From assembly GCA_933228675.1 (NCBI GenBank), contig OW121740.1, forward strand, positions 3,658,001 through 3,722,000: a stretch of DNA of 64,000 bases, read 5' to 3'. The notes under the pieces are model-generated. The model was given only the letters and a program-made list of their open reading frames with translations. It had not been told where the DNA came from and searched no databases. Of the stretch, positions 1 to 11,545 are shown piece after piece. The stretch's first letter is position 1. Every line of letters starts with the position of its first letter. The stretch is from Stomorhina lunata (taxonomy: Eukaryota > Arthropoda > Insecta > Diptera > Rhiniidae). A program made the position numbers and the translations under genes.

Positions 1-47
1 ATTTTTTATTTGGATGGAAATTTATTTTGAGAATTTATAATTTTCAG

Positions 48-200
48 GACTTTGGCATTCATTTGTTTAAGGTCATAGGCTTTAATAAGACTTTAAAGGA
101 AATGAATTTAAGAAACGCTGGCTTAACTCTAGAAATGTGTAAACAGTTCAAGGAGATTTTGAAAGAAAATCATGAAAAGAAAAGTAAATTTTGTTTTTAA
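48..200 (+). CDS. 3' terminal exon of a leucine-rich-repeat-like gene (partial)
   Basis: This is the last coding exon of a gene that begins upstream of the window. A good acceptor (TTTTCAG) ends at 47 and is followed by an open frame of 50 codons to a TAA at 198-200. The peptide contains LKEMNLRNAGLTLEMCKQF, followed by a charged tail rich in Lys and Glu and ending in KFCF. The pattern LxxxNLRNxGLT is what is seen in leucine-rich repeats of the ribonuclease-inhibitor type, so a repeat protein of that class is the best guess. The exact family is not recognised. A polyadenylation signal overlaps the stop codon. The phase at the acceptor is inferred from the single long open frame. Confidence 0.6.
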   Translation, partial: DFGIHLFKVIGFNKTLKEMNLRNAGLTLEMCKQFKEILKENHEKKSKFCF

Positions 201-205
201 ATAAA
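200..205 (+). promoter_or_regulatory. polyadenylation signal AATAAA overlapping the stop codon
   Basis: TAAATAAA places the AATAAA hexamer directly on the last base of the TAA stop of the LRR-like terminal exon. This implies a very short 3' untranslated region, unless a later signal is used. Confidence 0.5.
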
Positions 206-535
206 GTGATTTTAATAAAAAAATCGTTAATTTTATATAGTTTTTAATGAAAATTAATATTTTGGCAAAAAGTTATACCCTAAAAATTTTTTGGTAAAAA
301 CTATTTTTATATTAAAGTAAGCACAATAGTTTATCAAATCCACTGAGGTGATATCTGAATTGATTTATCTATTATTACTTTTTTTATTACATATGAACGT
401 TTTTTCAGATTTTTTTAATGTTTAAGGTTTTACTGAATAAAAGACAAATTTTGAATAATGGTTGCAAAATGTCGATAGGTCAATTTTGATGCAGACGAAG
501 AACCACGTTTCTGAAGGCTATTTAAAGCTGATAAT
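206..535. other. AT-rich intergenic stretch
   Basis: No supported gene or RNA was seen. It is plain AT-rich sequence between the LRR-like terminal exon and the hAT-like element. Confidence 0.5.
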
Positions 536-1579
536 CAGGGGTGTCATAGAAACCAAGTCGGTTTTTAAATTTCTCGGTTTTGAAAACCAATACTGATGTT
601 ATTTGGTGTTTTGAAACCAAGTCGGTTTTGTTATTATTGGTTTGAAATCAAACAAAATGTTGGAATCAATTGTTTATTATTTCATTTTTGTGAAACATCA
701 AAAATCAAATAAAAAATAAAATAAAAATTATTAAAACAAATAATTTGAAGAACAATTTTCAGTTTTATGCGATGTTTGTGGTATAGGTATAAAAAAACGC
801 TGCTAGTTGGACAAATGAAGCTTGTATACCCCAACATAATGGAATGACCGAATTGCGGACTGAAAAAAATTGTATCTACCTACACCAAGAAACAAACTAC
901 AGCCAATCATAGGACGATTGTCACTTACATGGGATATCCTTTAAATTGATATGCATTTGCTTCACCAGTACATTTACACAAAGAATATTCTAGCCTTACA
1001 ATTTTCCCCATTTTTGAAATCTTTTATGTTTGTCGATAAGGTTCATTGATTCCAAAGACACAAAAAAGTGCAAAAACTTGCTTTTATCTTATTACATGAT
1101 AACAAATTATATTTATGTGAACTTTTCACTCATCTCTTTTTATTTGAAAGTTAAAGCTAAAAAGTACCAAAAGTAATTTTTCTCTTTTTCTCCCCTTTTT
1201 TTTCGAAAATTACTTACCACTTGTACTGTTACTTTTGTAGCTTGGGTATCATATCGTTACTGAATTTAGCCTTTTTTTATCCCCCACAAGGCCGAATTAT
1301 CAAAAATCCGTTCTTAGTGGATCTTTAAATCGAAAAAGGCACCAGTTGGCCAGTAACGCCTTCGTTTTAGATTAATAGACCAATTTTGAAATGAAATCCG
1401 TTAACTGTAAGTTGCTTGGTTTATTTCCAATACTAAAACCAATAATATTATTTTCTGTGACACATAAAACCAATAGAAAATGTAGTTCGAACATTAATAT
1501 TGGAATTCATGACACCAATTTAATTTTTTTGTCGTTTTCAAAACCAATACCAATGAAATTGGTTTCTATGACACCCCTG
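536..1579. mobile_element. non-autonomous hAT-like element, about 1.04 kb
   Basis: The segment starts with CAGGGGTGTCATAGAAACCA and ends with the inverted complement (TTGGTTTCTATGACACCCCTG). The terminal inverted repeats are therefore at least 20 bp. The CAGGGGTG terminus is typical of hAT elements. Subterminal copies of AAACCAAGTCGG and related AACCAAT words are scattered inside both ends, as hAT transposase-binding sites often are. No transposase frame is visible, so it would depend on a relative. An 8-bp target duplication could not be matched, so an old insertion or flank decay is likely. Confidence 0.6.
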
Positions 1580-2122
1580 AATGACAGAAACACGTGAGAT
1601 CAGTGAGAGGTAATGTTTATAGAATTTAAACCTTATATGACCACTTTAAAGGCCTAGTTTTGACCACAAAGCCGGATATGTTGATCTTACAGAGTGAAAT
1701 ATTATAAATGATCCATTTTTAAAATCACATCATTGAAAAAAAGTGGATTGTATATAATAATGTCAAGGCAAGAAATCATATACAAAAAGATAAGCCAGCT
1801 AGAAGTATTTTGAAAGCCATTATTGATCAAAAAAAATTTACACAACAATTATTTGATCTACATATAAAACCTTTACATTTCCGGAAATATAGTAAAAATA
1901 TAGTTAGACCAGAAATATATCAAGTAAGAGTGTTATATGTTCAAAGCATCTAAGTTTTTCCCTGGTATTTACTTTGCACAAAATTTGGTATCATAACCGG
2001 GTATAGTTTTACATTAATAAGCTGTTAAATACTTTTCGTTGCGCTTAATATGTAGTTGGGATACCCATGTTGATAGTAATACGCCAGGTCCATAGATTTT
2101 TATAATTGATAGCTATCTAATT

Positions 2123-2162
2123 TCAGTATACTATAGGCTTATTAAAGCCTATAATATACTGA
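2123..2162. repeat. short near-perfect hairpin
   Basis: Arms TCAGTATACTATAGGCTT and AAGCCTATAATATACTGA pair over 18 bp with one mismatch around the 4-nt loop ATTA. It may be a tiny MITE remnant. It is too short for an insect microRNA precursor. Confidence 0.6.
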
Positions 2163-2328
2163 ATATACCTCCAAATCTTTTTGATTGTAGATATAAAAAG
2201 GGGTGTTATATATATAAGAACTCTAGCCAAATGTTGACGGATTGTCACAAAATTTACTGGCCGGTATTTATATAAAGTTTGTTTATGCAAAATTTAGTGG
2301 CCATAGCTGTCATAGTTTATAAATTAAT

Positions 2329-4210
2329 AGCTTTTAACTGACGTTTGTGGCATTTTAGTGGTTTCCCGGAATGGTTTTTATATGAAAGCTATGGTCAAGT
2401 ATAGATCGGCTTCTATAAAATTTGATATACTGTTCTAAATTAAATCGTCATAGCTACAACAATTGAATTCAATTTATCATTAATGTGAATTCCGGGGAGG
2501 GGAGCTCTAACTAAATGTGAACTGATTTCGCCGATTCAAGATATTTAAAATACTTTTGTGAAGTATTGTTCCTCTAGCTCTTTTTTCTAAGGCTCTATTG
2601 TGCTTTCATTTGACGAACAGACGGATACAAAAAATTACCTTTTCGATTTTTGTTTTTCCGTAAGTTTTTATATGGTCAAATGTTGACCGATTGTCACAAA
2701 ATTGTGTACACTGGCTGGTATTCATATAAAGCATATTTATGTAAAGTAAGAAAGTGCTATAGTCGGTCAAGCCGGACCATGCGATAACCTTCACCACTAA
2801 GGTCAAAGGTGTCCTTTTTCCTGTATAAAAATAAATGTTTGCTAAATTTTGCCATCATACAAACATTTTCTCAAAACTTATACATTTAAGCTGTTTCCGT
2901 CATTTGGACTTATATAAGAGCAAGGGTCAAATGTGGACTGATTATCTCGAAATTTGGCAAGTTGATTACAGTTGTTACAAAAATTATGTAGACAAAAAAT
3001 AAACATAAAATTCACAAAATTTGGTACAGTGATTTATGTTTACATAAGCAGTATTTGTTTTAAATTTCATGAAAAAATATTGATATTTGTGGCCAATATA
3101 TCAATTCCTTGAAGTGGGACCTATGGGAGGTACTACAAATAATGGACCGATTTTGATGAATTTCAATAGCCATGATCCCACTATCAAAAAAATGATCTGT
3201 GCCAAATTTCATCAAAATATCTTTAGAATTGCGACCTGTAGTTTGATTACATGGTTTATACTTAGGGGTCCTGCCAGACGGACGGACATCGCTAAATCGA
3301 CTCAGAAAGTGATTCTAGTCCTATTGGTATACTAAAAGGTGGGTCTAAGACAAATATTTCTATGCGTTACATACATACATCAGCACAAACTTATAATAAG
3401 TTTATAATTTAATAGCTTTTAACTGGCGTTTGTGGCATCTTAGTGGTTTCCGGGAGTGGTTTTTATATGAAAGCTATGGTAAAATATGGACCGACTTCTA
3501 TAAAATTTGATATACTGCCTAAAAGTAGCATAAAACTTATCTGTTCTAAATTAAATCGTCATAGCTACAACAATTGAATTCAATTTATCATTAATGTGAA
3601 TTCCGGGGAGAAGAGCTCTAACTAAATGTGAACTGATTTCGCCCATTTTCAGTATACAACTTTTTCAAGATATTTAAAATACTTTTGTAAAATTTTGTTC
3701 CTCTAGCTTTTTTCCAAGGCTCTATCGCGCTTTCATTTGACGGACAAGCAGACACAAATGCCCTATTTCTTTGGATTTTTATGTTTTTATATAGCAGCTA
3801 TGGTCAAATGGTGATAGATTGTCACAAAATTTTATACACTGGCTGGTATTTATAAAAAGCTTATTTATGTAACATTTTTTTGTCCATAGCTGTCAAAGTT
3901 TATAATTTTAAAGCTTTTAACTGGTGTTTGTGGCATCTTAATGGTTTTAATATGAAAGCTTTGGTCAAATATGGACCGATTCTTATAAAATTTATGTACA
4001 GACATAGCTATTACAATTGTTTCAATTTATCAGTATTAATGTGATTCCTCGGGAGGGGTTATATGGGATCTCTAACTAAATGTGAACCGATTTCGCCCAT
4101 TTTCAATACACAATTTTTTTCAAGATATTGAAAATAAATACTTTTGTAAAATTTTGTCCCCTAGCTCTTTTATTTCATTTGACGAACATAAATTCCTTTT
4201 TTCTTAATAT
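2329..4210. repeat. locally duplicated dispersed repeat (three partial copies)
   Basis: A segment beginning TTAATAGCTTTTAACTG, then GTTTGTGGCAT and TTTTATATGAAAGCTATGGT, occurs near 2329, 3408 and 3905. The first two copies continue in parallel through the same GAATTCCGGGGAG and CTCTAACTAAATGTG words. The sequence between includes a family A repeat (2743-3402). No protein-coding signal is present. The arrangement suggests duplication of an old transposon fragment. Confidence 0.6.
2743..3402 (-). mobile_element. dispersed repeat family A, copy 1
   Basis: It begins AAGTAAGAAAGTGCTATAGTCGG and ends TCAGCACAAACTTATAATA. It carries GACGGACATCGCTAAATCGA and GGTATACTAAAAGGTGGG near the far end. Related copies lie at 11546-12192 (same orientation), 12262-12350 (fragment) and 37786-38505 (opposite orientation). 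Strand is given relative to the end reading TATACCCTT. No transposase frame is visible. The class (MITE or Helitron-like) is not resolved. Confidence 0.6.
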
Positions 4211-4541
4211 TTTTGTGTTTTTATATAGGAGCTATGGTCAAAAGGTGGCTGATTGTGACAAAATTTTGCACACCGGCTTGGATTGACACAAAACTTCCTT
4301 GTGCTAAATTTAGTGGCCGAAGCTATAACAGATAATCATTTATTGGTATTGTGTATTCTAGGTGGAATTTCCGTAAGTCTTTTGTATGGGAACTAGCATC
4401 AAATGTGAACCGATTTTGGTGAAATTTTATATGTTGCATAATGATCATGTAAAACTTTGCTATACTAAATTTGTTCATCATACCTATTACAATTTGTCAT
4501 TTATTAGCAAATAGGGGAGGTTATACGTGAGTTATGGTTAA
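4211..4541. other. dispersed-repeat debris
   Basis: It contains words such as CAAATGTGAACCGATTTTGG that recur in repeat families A and B. No gene is seen. The piggyBac-like element that follows is inserted at its TTAA. Confidence 0.4.
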
Positions 4542-4871
4542 CACGTTCACGCCGGCACTGCAATTCATGTTTCGCGCCCATAGGCGGTTGCGCTGAAAGC
4601 TTTTTGTTCTATCGGACGGGGCCGAACTAAATGTTTCAACGAAAGATTATCGCACGGGAAAACGGTCTCCATGGGTCTGCATTTTTCTTTCTATGCTATT
4701 GTGGTTATGTCATTGGTTATGTTATTTGGTGATGCACACTGATTGGTAGTACAATCATATGGTGGTACGCGCCGCCCGATGAGACAATTCTGTGCGAGCC
4801 ACAGGTGGTACGCGCCGCCCGATCAGGCAGACATGTGCGAGCCACCGGTGGTACACGCCGGCGTGAAAGTG
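4542..4871. mobile_element. piggyBac-like MITE, 330 bp, GC-rich
   Basis: TTAA flanks both sides (4538-4541 and 4872-4875), which is the exact target preference of piggyBac elements. The ends are CACGTTCACGCCGGC and, inverted, CACTTTCACGCCGGC, a 15-bp terminal inverted repeat with one mismatch. The inside is strikingly GC-rich for this window. It holds two tandem copies of about 53 bp, each with GGTGGTACGCGCCGCCCGAT followed by GTGCGAGCCAC. No transposase frame is present. Removing the element restores TATGGTTAAATGTGAACCG, a phrase close to one found repeatedly in the surrounding repeats, so the insertion site is well supported. Confidence 0.85.
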
Positions 4872-4875
4872 TTAA

Positions 4876-5106
4876 ATGTGAACCGATTTTGCCCAATTTC
4901 AATACCAACATTTTCCAAGAAATTAAGAATATTTTTGCCCTTTTGTATAGGCCCTATCGTGCCTACAACAGAAAGACGGACGTCGCTTAATCGTCTTAGA
5001 ATTGCATAAAGATTCAGAATATACATCAATTTTGGTTTTTGAGCCAATATTGAGGAAGTTACAAACGGAATGACAATCTCAATTCTTTTTGATGGTGGGT
5101 ATTAAA
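4876..5106 (-). repeat. dispersed repeat family B, copy 1
   Basis: This segment (AACCGATTTTGCCCAATTTC, TAGGCCCTATCGTGCC, GATGGTGGGTATTAAAA) matches the reverse complement of 6954-7203. The piggyBac-like element interrupts the family just upstream. Confidence 0.55.
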
Positions 5107-6953
5107 ACATATTCTGCGTAAAAATAAAAGTTAGTTTCAAACATTTTTTAATTTTTTTCTTATAAAAAAATATAAATATTTATTGCAAATTTTGCTATAA
5201 AAGCATATTTCTTTTTTATTTTGATCCTTAAAAGAAAAAAAGGCAATAATATGATTAGTCAAAATTTTGTTCAATTCTCTTTTTTTCAGTTTTTTACTGC
5301 AGATGCCATTAAATTGTGAGTGAATCCTTGTTCAATGTAACGTTAAGTGTCATAAAAATAATTCATAATAAATTGCTATGCAAAAATAAAGAAAAGACTA
5401 CAGAAAATTCTACATAAAGACACAACAAAAAAGTTTTCTCTTCCAGTAAAGAATGAAAATGTTGAAAGAAAATGAAGATGGGATGGGGAAAAGGCAATCA
5501 AAAAAAAAGGAAAATATATTGTTTATAAGGTGTATAATTTGGCCATAATAATGCTTGTCATGAAAATTCAGTATCGTTATTAATTTTATTTTCAAATAAT
5601 TTTCCAAAGCTTAAATAAAGGCCTCAACCCCCCAAGTACAAGTAGTTTTTTAAGGGCTAGAAATGTTTATATTTAACTTTATAGACAATTTTAACAAGAA
5701 TTCTTAAGAAAATTATTTATTTTAAGTAAAGCCAAGAGAAACAACTTAATCATGCCAACATTTCAATGGAGTCATGTCAGCTGCCATAATCTCAACTTAA
5801 TCCGAGATAAATTTGCCAATTTCTAACCACAATCCACACAATGAATAAAATACCTTACGCAAAGTCAGCCCTTACTCATTCCTTTTAACTTACTTACACC
5901 TTCATTTGTGAGTATTTCTTCTTATAATCTGCTTCAATAGATGTTGTTCATTTTGTGTGGATTTTTTTTTTTTTGTTCCTGAGAAGGTAAAAGTAAAGTT
6001 TCTTTTCTTTATTTTTGAAGGTAAAAAATTTGCTTGAGTATGAAAAAGTAAAGAAAACAAATTTGTGGCTTTTGGGTGAAAAAGTCAATATTTATTATGA
6101 ATGAAAATGTTAAAGCTACAACAAATATTTAAGGAAATACTTACAACTTCTTAAGAAAATTTCTAAACTCTAAACAAAATCAGAAAAAGAAATTAGGGGG
6201 TTTAAAATTTGAATTATGTCTCCTTCAATTCCCACCTAAACTTTTGTTTTTTTTTTTTTTCAATATTATCTAAGGTATTTCTAATCTAACGCCTTTTGGC
6301 AAAAACATTTGCCGAAATAAAATATTCTCTTTAATTTAGTTCCCTGATTTAGTATTTTAAAATTCAAAAATCCAGCATTTAAAATAGATACATCCTCTAA
6401 GATTAAACGCAATAAAATTCCAATGAAGTGCGATTTCGCTTTATTCTTTTCGCTTTAAAGTGTAATCTTTTATGTAAATTTCTTTAGCTTTTGCTGGATA
6501 ATCGTAGCTTTGTGTCAAGTAATTTTTGGGTCATAATCATTTGGTAATAAACACTCCACCATACCTTCATCCTTAAAATTTCAACCACAAAATTACAGCT
6601 ACTTTACATTTTTTATGATATTTTAATCTTTGCTTTTTTTTCGTAAAATGCTTGTTTATAAGCATTTTATTATATTGTAAATTGCAGAAATATTCAAATT
6701 TTATTTTCAATTTATGTATATTTTTTTCCCAAAAAAAAATTTTAAAACTTTACCTCTGTTTAAAGAGAAATTTTGTATAAAAATTAAAAATTTTGTGATG
6801 AAATATAATTTTTCAGAATTCATTGTAAAAGGTAGAGTAAAGCGGTTATTGTGATATAGGCAGGTAATGTGGTATAGTAACTTAACTTAGACTGACAGTT
6901 AAAGTATAACTGAAATACGAGTAATCAGAGAATCTAGACAGTAACGATCTGCT
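5107..6953. other. AT-rich intergenic region
   Basis: It is about 1.8 kb with only short random open frames, homopolymer A and T runs and no recognisable repeat or RNA gene. Nothing is supported here. Confidence 0.5.
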
Positions 6954-7203
6954 TTTATACCCACCATAAAAAAACATTGAAATCAAAAACAAAAATTCTG
7001 AGTCCTTATGCAATTCTAAGACGATTGAGCAATGCCCGTCTGTCTGACTGACTGACTGTCAGTCAGTGTTTCTGTCTGTTATCGGCACGATAGGGCCTGA
7101 ACGAAAGAAGGTAGGCCTTTGGCAAAAACATTCTTCATTTCTTGGAAAATTTTGGTATTGAAATTGGGCGAAATCGATTTACATTTGACCATAGCTCCCG
7201 CGT
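6954..7203 (+). repeat. dispersed repeat family B, copy 2
   Basis: It begins TTTTATACCCACCAT, includes GGCACGATAGGGCCTGA and ends near GACCATAGCTCCC. It is the inverse of 4876-5106. A TCTGACTGACTGACTG stretch near 7050 is a short simple repeat inside it. Confidence 0.55.
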
Positions 7204-7215
7204 AACCAGAAGTAT

Positions 7216-7520
7216 GCAGCCCATACCACCAGTAGCCGATGAATTTGTTTAATTTTCGTAAATACCACGATCATTAATAAAACTCGTGAAAATGAGTATT
7301 TAAATCATTCAGGAATTTGAATGTTAACAGAGACGGTTGGTGTCGCTTTGATTCAGAAAAGACAAAAACAAAATAGGCAAGAAACAAATCAAAATCCAAT
7401 TTATAGCAACAAAATACAGAGTTCGAGAGAACAAAGAAATATAAACTCGAACATTGTTGCCACGACACTATTATTTTTGTAAACATTGGGAATATTTTTC
7501 AAAACAGAAATAAATTTTAA
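7216..7520 (-). repeat. array-flanking module, copy A
   Basis: About 300 bp that matches 31962-32262 in inverted orientation. Shared words include AATCCAATTTATAGCAACAA, CTCGTGAAAATGAGTA and CGAACATTGTTGCCAC. In both places the module abuts an AT-rich tandem array on the same side. It could be the unique part of a transposon that carries the array. No convincing coding content is seen. Confidence 0.65.
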
Positions 7521-8520
7521 TATTAAGCAATTTAATAGATTTTAATAATTTTCTATCTAAAAATTTTTTTATAGAAAAATGTTTAATAAAAATATTTTTC
7601 TTTGGAAAATTTAATATTTTATAGAAAATTTTTCGATAAAAATATTTTTCTTTGAAAATTTTCGATAAAAATATTTTTATATAAAAAAATTTTCAATTAT
7701 GAAAAAATTATATTTAGAAAAATTTTTTGATAAAAAATTTTCTATAAAAAAAAGTTTGATAAAAAAATTTTCTATAGAAAATTTTTTTTTAAATTTTCCA
7801 TACAAATTTTTTATCAAAAAATTTTCTATCGAAAAATTTTTTATAAGAAAATTTTATATAGAAAAATTTTTGATAAAAAAATTTTCTATCTAAAAATTTT
7901 TGAAAAAAAAATTTTCTATCTAAAAATTTTTCATAAAAAAATTTTCTATGGAAAAATTTTTCTTTAAAAATTTTTGATAAAAATATTTTTATATCAAAAA
8001 ATTTTCAATTATGAAAAAATTATATTTAGAAAAATTTTTTGATAAAAAATTTTCTATAAAAAAATGTTGACAAAAAAATTTTCTATAGAAATTTTTTTTT
8101 TTAATTTTATATACAAATTTTTGATAAAAAAAATTTTCTATCGAAAAATGTGTTATAAGAAAATTTTATATAGAAAAATTTTTGATAAAAAAATTTTTTA
8201 TCTAAAAATTTTTGACAAAAAAATTTTCTATCTAAGAATTTTTGATAAAAAAATTTTCTATCTAAAAATTTTTGATAAGAAAATTTTATATAGAAAAATT
8301 TTTGATAAAAAAAATATAGAAAAATTCTTGATAAAAAAATTTTCTATAGAAAAATTTTTAATAAAAAATGTTCTATAGAAAATTTTGTGATAAAAAAATA
8401 TAGAAAAATTCTTGATAAAAAAATTTTCTATAGAAAAATTTTTAATAAAAAAATTTTCTATAAAGAAATTTTTGATAAGAAAATTTTCTATAGAAAAATT
8501 TTTTATAAAAAATTTTCTAT
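7521..8520. repeat. AT-rich degenerate tandem array (AAAAATTTTCTATAGA-type)
   Basis: About 1 kb built from variants of AAAAATTTTCTATAGAAA and TTTTTGATAAAAAAATT. The units are partly self-complementary, so the array can form many small hairpins. An internal segment is duplicated (around 7680-7790 and 7985-8095). The long Lys/Phe/Ile open frames here are low-complexity artefacts. The same unit builds the array at 30540-31960. Confidence 0.8.
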
Positions 8521-8612
8521 TTCCAATCCGTTTTCGGCTATCTCGTCTAGTTTTTGAGATAAATAGTGTCTGTTTTGTTCTATATCCTTCAAAACAGATT
8601 TTTTCTGATATT

Positions 8613-8725
8613 TTGCTCTATACGCCAAATATATGGTGCAAAAATCTCAAAAAGCTTTTTAGATAATTAAGGTAAAACTTCAAGATCAATTTTCTCAAAA
8701 TGCATTTTTGGCGTATAGAGCATAT
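8613..8725. repeat. inverted repeat around GCTCTATACGCCAAA
   Basis: GCTCTATACGCCAAA at about 8613 is repeated inverted as TTTGGCGTATAGAGC ending near 8725. The spacer is about 80 bp and AT-rich. This could be a stem-loop or the termini of a minimal element. No gene is associated. Confidence 0.5.
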
Positions 8726-9361
8726 AAACTCCCTCACGACGATAAAGCTACTGCAACCGAATTTATTCCAAAGATTTTACCAACAATACCAACATAAGTA
8801 TTTAAGAACTTTTAGTATTCCGATCGATTCAGAAGAACACTCTTAGTAGATTTAAGTTCAAGTGAAAATTTTAAATACATTTGGGTTAAAACAGTCGATC
8901 TTTTCAGGTATGTACTTATTACAGGGCCGGCCACCCGGAATTCAGTTGTGGGTTCATGACCATTTTTAAAATTAGTTCATATTTGATCATAGCTCCCATT
9001 CAAGATTTTCTTTCGAAAATCGCATTTATATTCAGTTACAAGCGGTCCACACTTGAGCTGGCTCTTAAATAAGACAAATTTATATAAACATTATATTTTT
9101 ACAAAATATAAAATTTTACCCCCATATTAAAATTTTTAGGAAGAAATTATTTCACCTTAAAATTTTTATATGAAAAATATGTATAACAAATTTAGATAAA
9201 ATTTGATCATTTATAATTTTGTTAACTTATTTGTTTGTTTTAAGAAACTATTAAATATTTAAAAAAAAAATCTTTTGTTGAAAGAATTATTTTTTAAGAT
9301 TAGATAAGAGAAATTCAAGAGGAAAAAACTCGATGCAAAAAACTTCACCCGAAACAACCGA
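8726..9361. other. intergenic sequence
   Basis: It is AT-rich with no supported gene. A short phrase GTTCATATTTGATCATAGCTCCCAT near 8975 resembles the edges of the dispersed repeat families. Confidence 0.4.
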
Positions 9362-9435
9362 GGCGCCGTGGCTTAGTTGGTTAAAGCGCCTGTCTAGTAA
9401 ACAGGAGATCGTGAGTTCGAATCTCGCCGGGGCCT
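9362..9435 (+). tRNA. tRNA-Thr (AGU)
   Basis: A 74-nt cloverleaf. The anticodon stem CCTGT/ACAGG closes the loop CTAGTAA, giving anticodon AGT (Thr). A-box (TGGCTTAGTTGG) and B-box (GAGTTCGAATC) are present. The discriminator base is T. The acceptor stem GGCGCCG/CGGGGCC has a G:G opposition at the fourth pair. Fly tRNA-Thr genes known to me have a G:U there, so this copy may be slightly decayed or variant. A weak T run follows. There is no intron. Confidence 0.85.
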
Positions 9436-11545
9436 TTCTTCAGAGATGGTTGGATCTGAAGGCATTTATTTTTTTTGTATTATTACTAATATTAGTTAAA
9501 TTTAAAAATTAAGATTTTTAATTGGAGAAAAAAATTTCCTTCTAATTATTGAATACATATTTATCATAAAAATATAGAAATCTGATATGAGTCTGTTATA
9601 AACATTCAAAATTCGTCTGCTTTTGTTTGATTGTCATAAAGAATTAGTTTTCCTTTTTTCCTTTCATATCCTTCCTAAAACTGTCAAAAATATTTGCATC
9701 TAAAAAAGTTAAACATTCAACTAAAATCTATATCCTGTTCTCTTGAACAAAAAATTGTCAACTCTAAAAAAGTAATTCACAAAAATATGAACAAACAAAT
9801 AGAACGAACAAAAAATATGTCATCAGATTTTTTATTGCTCCCCTTTTTACTAAATGAAAGAAAGAAAGAATGAATGAATAAATGTCATATGAGGCGAGCA
9901 ATTTGGATAGACATTTTCAACGATAACATGGCCAATATGGATGTTGGTGGCTTCCAAAAAAAATATGCATATCCACCTGTTGTTTGTTGTACGCTTCAAA
10001 ATCAAGGAAAAGAGAAGGGATGACCAAAGGCATCAGAATGCAAATGTGAATCTGATAGGGCTACTAACAAGAAAAAGGCAGGGGTGGGAAAGTGAAACAT
10101 GTACTAGATACAACTGGGAGTATTGAACTGCTCGTGTGGAAATGTTATTGAGGACATGTGGTTATGTAAACTTATGGAGACATTTATCCAGCAAATTAAC
10201 AAATGAATTTACAATGCCTACAAAATATCAATGTGTAAACAAAAACAAAGACGATGGGTAAAAATTTGATATTTTGGGGGAAGAGATTCTGATGTTTTTC
10301 GGACGGATTTTGGAATATTTTTATTTATGATGTGTTAATATTTGTAGGTTTAATTAAATTATATTTTTTATTATTATTTGTGTCAATATGTTGAAACTGT
10401 CAGCTTTAATTTATAAAATTTAATTTTTGTGTAAAACTTAAAATTTTGTGTAAAATGTGTGAAATTTTGATTTTTGTTACAAAATTTTAACTTTACCCCC
10501 AGGGTATAGTAGGTTACGTTAGATTTTAATATTTGATTCGGGAAGGGGTCTAAATAAGGGATCAAATAGGTAAGTATTTTCCATAAAATATGTATAATAT
10601 GTATATATATAACAGCTGGAAAGAGGAAGTTACGAGTATACATATAACATTTTTATCATACTTTTATTTGATTGAAAAAAAAGACGCATCAGAGCAAGGG
10701 ATAGTTTCACCCCATACACTTATTAAAATAATTCAATTCAAGGCTGGTCCATCGATTTTATCATATCTTTGGAACGGCTTATTCGATTTTGTCGAGTGTT
10801 ACAGAATTAAATAGTAAATAAAATGATCCTAAAGACTCGTTAAACCAATTTTTTTATATGTTAAACGGATTCTGAGTTATTTTAAAGAAATCGAAGATGA
10901 CAAAAACCTCCTATGTATTACCTATTTTTATTACAAAATGTTAAATTGTGAATATTCTTAATGAAATAAGCTTTTTTCCTGAAAATCAATAAATAAATGG
11001 AGATTTTATTAAAAATGAAGTAAATTAGGCAAAAATATTCAATTTTGTATTTAAGCTACATATTTTCGTCATTAGCTCATATACGAGAGCTAGGTTTAAA
11101 TGTGGAATATTTGAAATTTAGCTATTCGTTATAGTTTAATCAAAATTCAGATTTATGGATGTTTTTGTGAATCTCGACGCATTTCTTCTCAATTTTATAA
11201 CAATATTCTGAAATGTGTGGCCAAAATCTTAATTCGCAAAATAAGGCCTACTTATAGTACCCGAAAATTCTTCAAAAATCTCAAATTTTAAATAATTTAA
11301 CTACATAAAATGTAAATTTTGCTGCTGAACAGTGTAATCATTGTTGTGTAACTTAGAATAGTTCCAACAAAATTAAGTATGATTGGATCAGCGATAGCTT
11401 TGGTACCAATACATAGGATCAGAGCTGAAAGAGGAAGGTTTACATTTTTCATATACAAATTTAAATCGTTAGAAAAGGTTTTAAGATATAAATACAATTG
11501 GGACAAACGACTAGTTTCGTCCAGCACGACGAGTTCAACTTAAAC
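9436..11545. other. AT-rich intergenic region
   Basis: It is about 2.1 kb without a supportable gene. Segment 9900-10140 is less AT-rich and holds a 61-codon open frame, but there are no domain or splice signs. Nothing else is seen. Confidence 0.4.

Noticed and set aside
2123..2162. Hairpin considered as a microRNA precursor
   Set aside because: 18-bp arms with a 4-nt loop are too short for an animal pre-miRNA of about 60-70 nt.
7050..7075. Short direct repeats (CTGACTGACTG) considered as a CRISPR-like or regulatory array
   Set aside because: It is a simple 4-nt repeat inside dispersed repeat family B. CRISPR arrays do not occur in insect nuclear DNA, and no spacer structure is present.
7699..8666. 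Lys/Phe/Ile-rich open frames of 64-104 codons in the array
   Set aside because: They follow the 15-17-nt AT-rich repeat; composition is set by the repeat and there are no start context, signal or splice signs.
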